64,000 nucleotides of DNA from Apostichopus japonicus (GCF_037975245.1 NC_092579.1:5073501-5137500), one strand, 5' to 3'. Counted from the first letter of the stretch, positions 47,601-58,566 are shown. The notes: generated by a model not told the origin, from the sequence alone. Program-made: numbers and translations.

Positions 47601-49223
47601 AACATATCATTAGTAAGATGCAATAGTATAACAACATTCTTTCATTCATTTATATATTTACTTGTACATTTATTCCAGGGCAAATCGGTAAGCCACAGCC
47701 CTTGTTTACAAATATGGAATAAAGATTTGCATGTTTATATATCATATATAAATATCTTTATATATTTGCATGTTTATAAGGAAAAACTGTTTTACTGGCA
47801 ATAGAATATTGTTGTAACCATGTCTCTAACCATTGTGATGGAGTTGCTATTGCATCACACAATAATTAGCTATTAACCAGCAGAGTAGCAGACTTCACTT
47901 TTTTAGGTTGACAAGGTATTGTAACAGTATGCACCTATATAATATTAATAATATTGAGGATTTATAAAGCGCAAACGCATCCACTGATAACGGTGTTCAA
48001 GACGCATCACAATATTACCCTGGTCAACAGTAAACCTGTCAAATATAGAGACTATCCCTCCACATGGCAGCAGCTAAACAGCGCCCAACTGACAGTTTAT
48101 CTCACAGGTCCCCATTTATACACCTGCAGGGTGAAGAGAGGTAATGGAGATAAAGTGCCTTGCCCAAGGACACAACGTAATGATCTGGCCAGGAATCGAA
48201 CTTGCAAACCTTTGATCACATGTCCACTGCTGTAACCACTTGACCACAACGCACTATGCACTGATTAGTTGAGAAGACAAGTTGGTAGGCCGATGTTAAA
48301 CTGGCTATTAGTTTCATTTTTCTTTGGAAGAGATAATGGAAGCTTTCCATACATCTAACAACAAGATGCAATAATAGTGACGCTGACATTTGTTTTTTCA
48401 AGCATCAGTTTATCATGACATTTTGTGGTTATGAACAAACAGCAGGTCATCTTAAGACAGCCATACCCAGAGTAAAACCAGCAATATTCCACAGGGGAAG
48501 TAAGGCAGTGGGTCTGGCTCGATGCTGTGGGATCAACTTCTCAAATGTTTCTCGGTGTTCTTTTTCTTCATCCCACATTTCCTGAGAAAATGTAAAAAAA
48601 AAAAATCCAATTTACAATCCGTAAAACTGTTTAGAACAATTTCTGATTATACTATTGTTATTAGTTAATAATTAGTAAGCTGTTAATGCAGCAGCAGGTT
48701 TGTATTCCAGTACTGAATTAATAAAGTTGATCATGCAGTTTCTACCAGCTTCATTGATCATATGAATTAGAAAGCTAATGAAAGTGTTTGCTTACTAGCT
48801 GAATGTAAGGTATGACCAGTAACCACTGTTTATGCAGACTGTACACTGATGACTATAATCTACCAGGAATGAAACTACCTTGTAGTCATAGCAGGGACTA
48901 TCAATACTGAATGAGGATGACATTCTTCATCCCCCTTCCCTCCCCCTCTACCCTCTCCCCTTGACCATTCCAATTATCACCTGTATCAATGGACCGACAG
49001 AAGTATTTCGTAACACGGCAAGCTGTCCCTCGTAAATCTTGTCCGCTCCAACTTCACCTGCATGGTCTACCCTGAGGATCCTATCGATCAATTTGTCAGA
49101 AGTCATTCCATCGGAGGAACTGGCCGATCTGTAGCTAGATATTGCGAGTAATCTCGGATGACGTTGGCAGATCCCACGTATTGATGTCCGACTCAGTCCT
49201 TTCGCGAGTAGCGACGGATGCAT
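44548..49223 (-). CDS. COQ7: COQ7, 5-demethoxyubiquinone hydroxylase, mitochondrial (5 exons)
   Basis: COQ7 is the di-iron monooxygenase that hydroxylates demethoxyubiquinone, the penultimate step of ubiquinone synthesis, on the matrix face of the inner membrane in a complex with COQ9. Exons in transcript order: 48981-49223, 48467-48581, 47075-47159, 45281-45404, 44548-44625. All junctions are GT-AG with consistent phases; the product is 214 residues, against 217 in human. Residues 1-35 are rich in Arg and Ser with no acidic residues, as in a mitochondrial presequence. The six ferritin-like iron ligands are present: E57 (in RVDHAGE), E87 and H90 (EKEH), E139 (VAVEE), E175 and H178 (ELHH). Each is offset by three from the human positions. 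The end, AGCRTAIWLSERI, matches the family C terminus. The start is supported by an in-frame stop at 49248-49250. It is convergent with cytohesin. Confidence 0.96.
45100..45112. promoter_or_regulatory. DR1-type nuclear-receptor half-site pair
   Basis: TGACCTTTGACCT is a perfect direct repeat with one-base spacing, the type bound by RXR or HNF4. Similar words near 5751 and 26600 suggest it may come from a dispersed repeat. Confidence 0.25.
45281..45404 (-). CDS. COQ7: COQ7 exon 4: fourth helix, ligands E175 and H178
   Basis: Acceptor CATTTCAG and donor GTAGGT. It reads (D)QIRQLIEKDPEKHKDLLEIL, then KKFRDDELHHLDTGLENDALK, matching the conserved DEELEHHD region of COQ7. Confidence 0.95.
46278..46610. 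repeat. 209-bp-spaced direct duplication with a hairpin between the copies
   Basis: Two copies of about 100 bases (starting near 46270 and 46479) share TTTGACCTACTATTAATATT and flanking words. Between them 46442-46455 and 46460-46473 form a perfect 14-bp hairpin with loop ATGG. It lies in the COQ7 intron between exons 4 and 3. Confidence 0.8.
47075..47159 (-). CDS. COQ7: COQ7 exon 3: third helix, ligand E139
   Basis: Acceptor GATCTTTCAG and donor GTAGGT. It encodes AGSAIFGKEAAMACTVAVEE and ends EHYN plus two bases. If the donor is skipped, the frame meets TAG two bases on, so the junction is well fixed. Confidence 0.93.
47941..48256 (-). mobile_element. tRNA-derived SINE in a COQ7 intron
   Basis: On the - strand, an A box TGGTCAAGTGG (48246-48236) and a B box AGTTCGATTCC (48202-48192) lie 44 bases apart, as in a tRNA promoter. 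They are followed by GTGTCCTTGGGCAAGGCACT (about 48174-48155), a body segment I associate with SINEs widespread in marine invertebrates. The far end, near 47951, has TTTATAAAGCGC and AATAAT-type repeats. The end points are approximate. Confidence 0.7.
48467..48581 (-). CDS. COQ7: COQ7 exon 2: second helix, ligands E87 and H90
   Basis: Acceptor TTTTCTCAG and donor GTATGG. It reads EMWDEEKEHRETFEKLIPQH and then ALLPLWNIAGFTLG, matching the family DQEKDH and PLWN segments. Confidence 0.95.
48981..49223 (-). CDS. COQ7: COQ7 exon 1: presequence and first iron ligand
   Basis: It starts at ATG 49223-49221 and encodes 81 residues, with the presequence followed by DRILRVDHAGEVGADKIYEG and ending VGPLIQ. 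The donor GTGATA is weaker than the others; reading past it gives a short non-family tail and a stop. Confidence 0.95.
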
Positions 49224-49394
49224 GATGGAAATTTGCTTCCAAACGTATTAAACCCAATACATGCAACTGGTCTGTTTTGACAGAAGAAAACATTAATATT
49301 AGAAAAGTATTGTAAGCTGGATCTGTAGTCATAAATCTAGATCTACAGTATGCAAAAGCAGCAGTGAAAAGAGACTGAAAGTCTAATGTATACA

Positions 49395-49490
49395 TGTATG
49401 TATGTATGTATGTATGTATGTATGTATGTATGTATGTATGTATGTATGTATGTATGTATGTATGTATGTATGTGTGTATGTATGTATGTA

Positions 49491-49521
<31 letters not shown>

Positions 49522-49627
49522 ATGTGTGTGTGTATGTGTGTGTGTATGTATGTATGTATGTATGTATGTATGTATGTATGTATGTATGTATGTATGTATG
49601 TATGTATGTATGTATGTATGTATGTAT
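49395..49627. repeat. TATG tetranucleotide microsatellite
   Basis: About 230 bases of (TATG)n with a few TGTG interruptions, beginning some 170 bases upstream of the COQ7 start codon. Overlapping open frames in it are artefacts. Confidence 0.97.
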
Positions 49628-49785
49628 TTTAGATCCTCCTGCAAGCAGGAATTATGAAGAAGCCTCATTGGCTTATCAAAGCCCCAAGCTGACCGAAGTC
49701 AGTCTTTTAGATTCATATTTAACGTCCATGAGTATGAATTGTCAATTGTCAACAACTTTGTAACTGGACGACATACATTAATCTT

Positions 49786-49860
49786 GGAGTGACTCGAACT
49801 CGGGACCTTATAATAAACAGGATGTGGGCATATTTCCCTCGTCAAGCACAGAAGGTGATA
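49786..49860 (-). mobile_element. Possible tRNA-like SINE fragment
   Basis: On the - strand, GGTCCCGAGTTCGAGTCAC resembles a tRNA T arm and B box, with a weak A-box-like TGCTTGACGAGGG about 48 bases before it. Degenerate and uncertain. Confidence 0.3.
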
Positions 49861-51523
49861 TCGTCAATACTAATAGTATTAGTGTCTGTAATGAAACCCT
49901 GAATGGTTTGATGTATGTACAATAGAATAACATCACACATTCTGTGGTATGTAAAGCTTTTGATATATTTATTGTAACCTGCTATTTAGTCCTCTTGTCA
50001 ATGTCTCAGGGTGTACACTGCTAAATATATCACTTTATCTGGCAGAAAAATTGTAGACAGGGATTAAAGTATTGTACACAGTAAATATTTTAATTCCATT
50101 ACAACTGTACAACACATGGCAAGACAAAATTTCTGTTAGGCCCTGCAACATGCATTAACTAAGGCTTACAACTTGCCTTTTACTTTTTCTATGTGATTTA
50201 AGCCTCTTTGAGAGAGTTGCAATGAATGAAAAATGAATGAAACTAGGATTTACATGGCCATACCTAGTCTTGACCAAGATGTTTGTACTACCACTGTACA
50301 GTAATGTACAGTACGTTGTGGCCAGATACTGCAGTTCTGCAATTTGCTATCGAGAACGTACTATTAAAGTCTCAATGTGTGTTTGCCAAATTTGAACTTC
50401 AACCTTTCCAGCTTATACTGCCCTAAAAGCTCAGTGAAAATAACACTGTTCTACACAATTTTCATATTAATACTCATTATTTTTATTCAGTTATCTGTCG
50501 TTAAACATTTTGAGCTGAATAAAATTTGCCAGATTTTTAACAAGTCCGTAGATTCTACAAACTTCAATCAAAATTTGCAAGCACCGCCCAGCAGATCATG
50601 CGCCAATCAAATCTCTGTTTTGTTTATGACCGTTAGGCTAGGCTTACTTTCACTTTCGTGGTTAGCCTATGTTAGGTCAATTCTCTGGAATAGTTTCTTT
50701 CTTTCAGTCTTACCGATGTAGCTTGCAAAATTGTGTCATTTCCTTCCATTGCAAGGAATAAATAGGTGTTTTCAGAAGTTTCCTCTGTGAAATTGGGTAA
50801 TAAAAGTGGATGATACAAGTATATATAGGTTACATTTGTGTAATGAACATGGTGATACGGGCGGTCCCAGTGAGTTTACAGTAAATCGTTTGCACCATAA
50901 GGGCAACAGAAAATAAATTTCTTTCTTTTGATTGCGACAGCTTTTCTCCATTAAACCCACCTGGTCAGAGTGTATTTAGAATAAGAAAAATTGAATCTGC
51001 TTTTAAGTTTCTTTTGCAAAATTCATCAGCAAACACGTATTGTGACTTCAATCTAGAGGATTTCCTCTTTACACAGGATTAAACATCTTGTAATAGGTGA
51101 TATCAGGGCACACCCTATTAGACCAGAGACGCACAGTAGGTTTACTGGCTTCTTGAAAAGCCTAGGTGGTACCATGAATCCATCACAATTCAATTATTTA
51201 TTTCCCATTTCTTGAATACTGTTACAGTCAGGGGTATCAAGAAGCAGGCCAGGGACTGAATGGCCACCATACATTTCCAAATTGTCAACTAAAAAATTGT
51301 ATGCCATAGGCCACTGTTTAGTAGCACACAGCCAATCAACCACTTAATGATGCTACTGTGACATGATCAGCATTTCAAGGGTGGGGGAGGGTGAAACTCC
51401 AAATTTTCCCCAGACTGATTACCAGGTATGAACCTTTGTCACCTTCAAAGTGATATAGAACTTGCATACAGTATGTCAATCTGTTGAAATATAGCTGTAG
51501 CTAATTAATTAATTGTTGTCAAG

Positions 51524-51550
51524 GAGCCACTTTCTGTGTGAAAGTGGCTC
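51524..51550. repeat. Short perfect hairpin
   Basis: GAGCCACTTTC and GAAAGTGGCTC pair over 11 bases around a TGTGT loop. A T run of eleven follows at about 51560. Intergenic, function unknown. Confidence 0.6.
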
Positions 51551-52321
51551 TTAGGAAATGTTTTTTTTTTTTGTATCTAATATCTGGGTGAGGGCTGGTA
51601 AGTTTGGTGCCTGGAGAATGCTTATTTTCATCCCTGCCTGTAGCCTTCTATCACATGTGGCCCCTTGAACTAAACCTCTAGCCTAGGCTTATACAATCTC
51701 TCTAAAGTAGGCGAAGTATTTCATATCTATCCTTGACATAAGGGTTCACACACTCACCGGATTCTAGAAACCTCGTGGGCCACAAATATTTACCCGAGGG
51801 GTGCGCTTTGTCTTATCTGTGGCCTGTTTTTACTACTGTACTAGGTGCACATGCAGCCAAAATTGTGCCTTTTCTAATTGTGTACTAATAGAACTAGACT
51901 ATTGCCAAGGCCTAAAATAAAATGAAAATCTTGGTGTTTAGGCCTAAACATCACTATGGAACACTGAGTTCCTAAATTAAACTGTTACAACTTTCAAGGC
52001 AACGAACCTTGTTTTCATAAGCGTTTCGTGAAACTGGTGCTAAGGAATGCAATCTATGCTAGGCTAGTAGTAGTGGGACCGTAACTGTTACTAGTGTTAG
52101 GCCTACTGTATGTGAATGGACTTTAGAAATGGAAAACTGATGTGCCGAAATGATTGATTAGGCCTAGTCTAAATTCTTTTAGGTAATATAGTTGGATCAA
52201 CCTTGTCTGTAGCTCTCTACCGAAACTAGGTCTAGATATCCGAGCTAGTAACAACAGTACAGTTTAGTATAGTCGTTCGCGTTTGGTTTCGGACTCCTTC
52301 CACCTTTATAGAATCGAGGTG

Positions 52322-52377
52322 ATTATTCGCAGGGCAGCCCGGCGAATAACGTACACAGACACCTTATTCGCAGGGCT
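52322..52377. repeat. Inverted partial copy of the palindromic minisatellite
   Basis: It holds ATTCGCAGGGCAGCCCGGCG and a second TTATTCGCAGGGC 42 bases on. The linker matches the 53.5-kb array only when read on the - strand, so the two lie in opposite orientation 1.1 kb apart. Confidence 0.8.
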
Positions 52378-52402
52378 CTTACGATTTTGGAAATAGGTTT
52401 AT

Positions 52403-52455
52403 TATTGGCTTTCGATGACATCATTTTTGATGTGACGTCATTCATTTGACCTCGG
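52403..52455. promoter_or_regulatory. Promoter-like cluster: inverted CCAAT box and CRE
   Basis: ATTGGCT (inverted CCAAT) is followed within 30 bases by TGACGTCA (52433-52440), a perfect cAMP-response element, and then by CpG-rich CGGCGCGC. No gene start is recognised next to it. It could be a distal or bidirectional promoter, or chance. Confidence 0.3.
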
Positions 52456-53480
52456 CGCGCAAACCCGAAGTTCTTTCATGTCTTTCAGTTTCAAGCTTAC
52501 AAAATCAGATTCTACATTTAACATGTTACAGATGCTACATTTTAAATGTCATGAATTATTAGAAAAATATGGTATTTGAAACGACTGACATAAGAAGAAC
52601 TTAATTGCATCGCACATTAAATTTACGATTCAGCCCTAGGGGCCTAGGCCCCAGACCTAAGTCTGTACGTAAGTTCTAACGTAGGTAGGCTATATATAGC
52701 CTAAAATACATGTCATAAGCGTTACTGTTAGGCTAGGCTGAATGGACTGACCAACGGTTAGCCACTGCCTAGTCTTGCTAACGTTAGGTGTAGGCAGTGA
52801 TTAAGGATATGAAAGGATAGAACAGTTGGCCCAAATCATGAGACTGAATCTTTTGCAAGTTCCCAGATTTATGAGATGCAAAAAGGGCTTCTGAAAAGTC
52901 AATTTTGGAGTCCTATAATTATGCCAATCTTTATGGCCCAATGACGTAAAATAGAGGTAGCTACTTAATCCTTATTTGAGGGGCTTGGAAGGCCGGTTTT
53001 TCTATTGATACCAGTCAGTTTAGGGGCCTTGAAAAAGCCAACCCTTTGGGCCCAAATAGTCTTAGCCACTTCATATGCTAATTTTTGGAACCCCAGCAGT
53101 TCAATTTTAAAAGCTTATTTTAATGGAGCTTATCTTGGGATTCCCCAAAAGCCGACATTGCCTGAAAGCCGATATGGTCAAAGGTGTACGTGACACCCCC
53201 CCCCCCCCCCTTTACATGCAAATGAGCAGTCACTCTGCAAAAACAAAGGTGAAATGAGTGATGAAATTTTTTTCTGTTGGCGGTACTAATGTTAGACTGG
53301 TTCAATCTTAAGGCCCTAGGCTCCCAAAACCAATCCTAACAGCATTAAGATAGGAATCCCAAAGGCCAATAAATTCCCCAAAAATAGGACCTCCCAATTA
53401 AGACTCTCAAAAAGCCAGCTGGTGCTCAAAAGCAAACTCGAATAGCCCCAAAGTTACTGAGCCCATTAACCCAGTCTAAG

Positions 53481-53710
53481 GCTGCCCTGTGGATTAGGTG
53501 TATATGTTTCTGGCTATTCACAGGGCAGCCCTGCAAATAATGTGTCTGTGTCCGGCTGTTCGCTGGCAGGGCTGCCCTGCGAATAAGATGTTTTGTGTCC
53601 CAGCTATTCGCAGGGCTGCCCTGCGAATAAGGTGTATGTGTCTGGCTATTCGCAGGGCTGCCCTGCGAATAAGGTTTATGTGTCTGGCTATTCGCAGGGC
53701 TGCCCTGGGA
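53481..53710. repeat. Palindromic 42-46 bp minisatellite, six copies
   Basis: Cores start at 53481, 53525, 53571, 53615, 53657 and 53699. In the best copies TATTCGCAGGGC and GCCCTGCGAATA pair perfectly around one base (53605-53629). The linker reads AGGTGTATGTGTCTGGC. Confidence 0.92.
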
Positions 53711-55478
53711 AACCTCAGTCACAAGGGATATACGTTCGTGATGTATTCACCTTTTACATCGTTTCAACTGCAAACTATCGAAATTTACATGGCAGTTACC
53801 ATTCAAGCATTCCTGGTGCCTAGTTTGTTCACCAGGGTCAAAATAGTATACTTAGTTCATAACCTTATTTCTTTAATCAACTCGTGACATGACATAGAAC
53901 CCCAGAAATTCAAGGTTTTTATGTGAACTTGCAGCTTGATGCATAGCAATCAGTCCTCTGCTATCTAATCATTGACTAAACTAGCGCACGTGACGTGCCT
54001 ATCGCTCCGCGACTTTTCATCAATATTACGTATACATTCCCTCCGCCGAATCATGGACTCTTGATACAGTCAACAGTTATATATTGGCCCCAATATTTAT
54101 CACGCTGAAAATATCATTCTACCAGTTTTGAAAGATATACGTTACTGAACGTTCTGTTTCTTCTACTCTTTGACAGACATAAACGCGTGTTGTACTTTTC
54201 TTTTCATGAAGAAGTTTAGACTACATATTATATACTGACTGTCCTCTGAATTGTCAAACACAATCCTTTCAGCTATAGGCCTAAAATTAAGCAATCAGTT
54301 CACAAAAGAGTTTGCACGGGCATTTGCTACTTGTTTTTTTCTTTCCTTGTTTTAAATAACAAAGGAACTTGTGGCCTGTATTCTCTAAGTTCGTTTTTGT
54401 TTTCAGTCATTCTTCTTTCGCCTCAAGGGTGCTAAATTGAATGGTAGATATTGTGCCCTATTTTTTGACCTCGATAGGTGAGATTTTCTTAAAATTTGAT
54501 TGTCCAATTTGGAGGTCTTTATATCAAGTTGTCACTTTTGGACACGATCTTAATTAGCACGAAGGATGTCAAAAACCACTATCGGGTTTGCCCTTAATGG
54601 ACACCCTCACCAAATTAACGCCAATTTTACTTCTTCTACTGGAAAGTTCAGCTGCAGTTCATCCAAAATCTATATTAACAATCAAGACATTATAATGTGG
54701 TCAATGTGTTAATTCGAAACATGTCATTAAATTTTGCAGTTTTTATTGAGAACTCGTAATTTTAGATTCTTATTTGTCTAAGTCAAAATTTTACACCATC
54801 TATAAATGAGCGTAATTACAGATTTCAAATGCAGTATAACGGTTGCATTGTTTGAAGAGAGATTTTTCATGCAAATTTGGGTTGAAGCCTTGGGAGACTT
54901 TTCACACCTATGAGCACGAACCTCGCATGAACGTGTATGTTGCATGAACAGTTTAATGGGATCAGAATTGATCAGTTGAATGAACTTCTCAGATTCACCC
55001 TTTAACCAAACAAAAGCTTCCATCAAAACCACACAATGTCTAAAACAAGCAATGTTTCGACATGAACTGTCGAAATTTCGTGGACCTTGCTCCTCAAAAT
55101 TATGACTTTTGATATATAGTATCTATCGAAGCAAACGTTCACAAAAGAAGGTCGAAAGTTTGACTGAATAGTCGGCAAAAGTTTGAGATGAAAGAGTCGA
55201 GAGAATAAAACAAACAAACGTGGTATTCGAAGATTGCATTGCAAAACTATACCAGAATAGAGTAGCCGGTACTTTGGTTTTGACACCCATGACCGGACAA
55301 TCTGAAAGACAACTTAAACTTCGCCACGTCCATTACAAGCTGTGTGGCTACTTCAGGGAAAGCAAATACCTTAGATGGTGCCATTTCAGTTTAATAAATT
55401 GTCGATAGAAAGCATGAGCTTTAAATATTCATAAGAAGATATAATTGATATGATATTTTGTTGTGTAAAAAGAACAAA

Positions 55479-55767
55479 ATGCATCGTGATTTTTTTAAAA
55501 AGCTCCCAGGACAATGGACAAGGTTAGGCGCTAAGGTGAAACTGTCCAGTTTGTTCCTCTCTGCCTTAAAGTCATTTCTCATGTGCCTTGGGTTTTATCA
55601 CCTCATAACGATTGGGTTGATCGCAACTAATTCTTGGACAGATTTTCACCGTCAATCACCGTTTATTACTGACAGAAAACGATCCGAACTCGGCCTCTTG
55701 ACATTACCACCTGAGGACAACGTTATCCGGACATACGTGCAATCGAAATCTAACGACCAAATCAATG
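55479..55767 (+). CDS. Fusion gene exon 1: cytoplasmic tail, signal anchor, stem
   Basis: It starts MHRDFFKKLPGQWTRL and contains the anchor KSFLMCLGFYHLITIGLIAT. It ends with Asn96 and the first base of Val97. The upstream frame has no other ATG. The paralogous exon at 63861 supports both the start and the anchor. Confidence 0.85.
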
Positions 55768-58566
55768 GTAATTATCGAAGTATTTTATATTTCAGTTTTC
55801 CGTTCTATTTCTATATGTGACATAAACTTTAGTTGAGAGTATATATCGTGCCTAGTCCATGCATCATTAAGCTTATTATCATTATCTCTGCATGTCTCCA
55901 CCTATCTGGTTTTTTTTTTCATTTTTGATTTACTATGTAGGCGACAGGCGAGCCGATTTGTACTTTTCATATTTCATAGAAAACAAACTTTGGAAATTCC
56001 ATGTTAACGATGATACAAAGAAGTCGTAATAAGTTTCAAACTCGATAAAGCGTTTCTGAGATGTACGGTATAGTTAATACCCTATTCCACATTATGATAA
56101 TTCATGTTCTGTTTTCGATAGCAGTCTTTTTGCGTTCGGCCGCCAAACCACCCGACGTATTTTCACACACAAAAAGTTGGAATTGATCACAATTAAACCC
56201 CTGTAGATGTTTTCACCAGATGAAGTGTAATTAGTATAAACGCTTAATGATTTAGCCGATTCGAAACATTTCGTCAATCAAATCCATTCTTATATAGTAT
56301 TACCAAAAATTTATTAAAAACTTATAGGTTCTACAACTTTCGACTCTTTAATAATGGACAAGAAACTAATATAAACAATGCCGTCATGCGGTCTTGTTTC
56401 GAACACCTATCGAAAAAATCAATTAAATCTGCTAATTTTGTGGAAAATATGTATAAAAATTTGGGTAGTATATAATGTATTATATAAATATTACATTATA
56501 TCATATGTAATAGATATATAACCAATGAAATATAATTCAGTATACTTAAATGATGACTCACCTTTAACTGTGCGTTAAGTTATTAAATTATTGTGATATT
56601 TAAATATCTAATGTTCTTGACACTGGCCGATTCAGATACAAGGTTGGTATTTCTGAATATCAGAATAATAACATATTACGATATTTAGAACCAAAATCAT
56701 TTATTTAAATAATATATTCACTAACATTTTTTATATTTTTTTATTTGTTTTTCAGTTTTGGAAGGACAAGAAGAGCCTGTTATATTTTCAGATTCGCTAA
56801 TGGAATCATGCCCGCTCGGTTGGGTTTTAGAGATTTCCAAATTTAGCGAAGAAGGAAAGCCACTTTCTCAAGTTTGTCGCAGAAAGATCGGAGGTGATTG
56901 GAAATGCGCACAAGGATGGCACAAACTAGCTGAACATCCATTTTGCAAACGAAGATTTGAGCGACCAATGTCTGTTATCGTGTCAAACAAGCTTCGTCTG
57001 ATTTTCGCACACATACCTCATACTGGTTCTCACGATATAGAGAAATATTTAGCCTGGAACGATAAAACAATTAATGATAACACAACTTACATGAACGAAG
57101 ACGAATATTTCCTTCAACAGATAAAACAAATGTCATTTTCAACATTTCAATCTTTCAAAAATTATCACAAAGCAACAATGGTACACCATCCTTGTTCAAG
57201 ACTTTATTCTGCATGGATCTTTCTGTCGCGGATGAAAACAGAAGGAGCGAAAAAGTGGGCAGAAAAACATCTTGACGAACAAACATTGAACTCGTTTGAA
57301 ACATTCGTTGAAAAAATTCTTCAACCAGAAGGGTCTCGTTCTGTCAAGAATGACTATCATTTGCAAAGCCAGGTTGATTTACTTTTTGGGTTGAAAGATG
57401 AAATAAAACTGGACGAAATACTTTACTTTGAGAGATGGGAAGAAAGTATGAATGTCTTACGAAACATAACTACGTCAGATGCCTTTACCGAATTTCAACC
57501 GCTGATGAATATAGACTTCGATTGCCAGAAAGTATATACTCTGTCAACTTGGTCCAGAATGAAAAGTTTTTACGAAATGGACTTTTGTGTTTTTGGATAT
57601 AATATTAAAATCGACAAAAGTCGAGAATCGCCGTCGATGAGATTAACAAGTGAAACAGTGAACTCTCGATTCAAAACATGTCAACAACAAACTAAAGTAG
57701 AACACGTGGCAGAAGAACAACAAAAGTATCAGGTTGAACCAATCATATTTAATAAAGATGAAAATTTCACAACCGGTGGTTGTACAGTGTATACATACTT
57801 CCAAAATTTAGAAAGCACTAAAGCCACTGATGTAGTAATGCACAACATAACCCTTGATATATGGCAGGCAGCTTGGAAAGCAGCAGGATGGAAAACTCGT
57901 ACTCTAACAGAAGCAGATGCCCTCTCCCATCCCGAATACGAGTTACTTCGAAAGAAATTTGAGACTTTTCCAAGTGTGAATGAAGGCGATTATGAAATTT
58001 CTTGTTTTATGCGTTATATAGCTATGGCGAATATCGGTGGTGGGTGGATGACTGATTTTGACGTCATACCAATTCGTTTCCCGGCATGCACCGAGGAACT
58101 ATATCATGGGAGTTTTACTATCTACCAGAAACATGTTCCATGTATGGTGTCAGCGAGCCCCAGTGAGTACATGCGAATCGTTCGTCTCATGGCAGACATT
58201 CAATGGCAAGGAGACGATCACTTTACCTTCAATGGGAGGCCGCACGTTTCTGACATGCACTGTTTGTTGAAATTTATCAATCAGGGTTTAGTCAACACAC
58301 TGAATGTGATCGTTCCAGCTCACAAATTCTTTACCAAAGAAGATTTTTGTAATGCGACATACGACTCGTTTGTTGGTCAGATACCTCCTAAGATGTCAAC
58401 CCGTCCTTGGGCTGTTCACTTTTCTCACCATTCTGCTAAAATGTTGAAAGCTTACATTAATGTATTGCCAGAGGATGTAGTTAGAAAGTTAGAGTTTCAT
58501 GACAGGGGAACCCTCATGAGGAGTGCTTCTATATTGTTAAACGAGACATGTCGTTTTTATGATTGA
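55479..58566 (+). CDS. Two-domain sulfotransferase-like / glycosyltransferase-like type II membrane protein
   Basis: Exons 55479-55767 and 56756-58566 are joined by a 988-base intron (donor GTAATT; acceptor TTTGTTTTTCAG; the split codon gives Val97). The product is 699 residues. A short basic tail is followed by a hydrophobic segment (about 22-50, best 32-50), a type II signal anchor as in Golgi enzymes. Residues about 170-385 look like a carbohydrate sulfotransferase: IFAHIPHTGSHDIEKYL (about 179-195) sits where the 5' PAPS loop should be, and MVHHPCSRLYSAW (238-250) where the 3'-phosphate loop should be. Residues about 435-665 look like a GT32 or capsule-type glycosyltransferase, with GGGWMTDFDV and its DXD-type DFD at 530-532. 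Six N-glycosylation sequons and many cysteines fit a luminal protein. The catalytic Lys and Arg of both PAPS loops are His here, so sulfotransferase activity is uncertain. The start is the only in-frame ATG and is matched by the second copy at 63861. No precise family name is claimed. Confidence 0.85.
56756..58566 (+). CDS. Fusion gene exon 2: both catalytic-type domains
   Basis: One 1811-base exon carries residues 97-699 and ends TGA. It follows a long T-rich acceptor tract. The TTG at 56758 is an internal Leu codon, not a start. Encoding two domains without introns may point to a retrocopied or transferred origin of the body, with the anchor exon added later; that is inference. Confidence 0.88.

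Larger units (their letters stand above)
49224..55478. other. Intergenic region upstream of COQ7 and the fusion gene
   Basis: COQ7 and the fusion gene are divergent, so both promoters should lie here. It holds the TATG microsatellite, a possible SINE fragment, a short hairpin, the CCAAT/CRE cluster and the palindromic minisatellite. No additional gene supported. Confidence 0.5.

Noticed and set aside
49386-49763. Overlapping open frames of up to 177 codons on both strands, with Tyr-Val-Cys-Met or Ile-His-Thr repeats
   Set aside because: They are translations of the TATG microsatellite, open in several frames by composition alone.
55458-55478. Seven extra N-terminal codons before the fusion-gene ATG
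   Set aside because: The frame starts with TTG, not ATG, and the second copy at 63861 starts at the position equal to ATG 55479.
58058-58270. 70-codon frame inside the fusion gene
   Set aside because: An out-of-frame shadow of the second exon.
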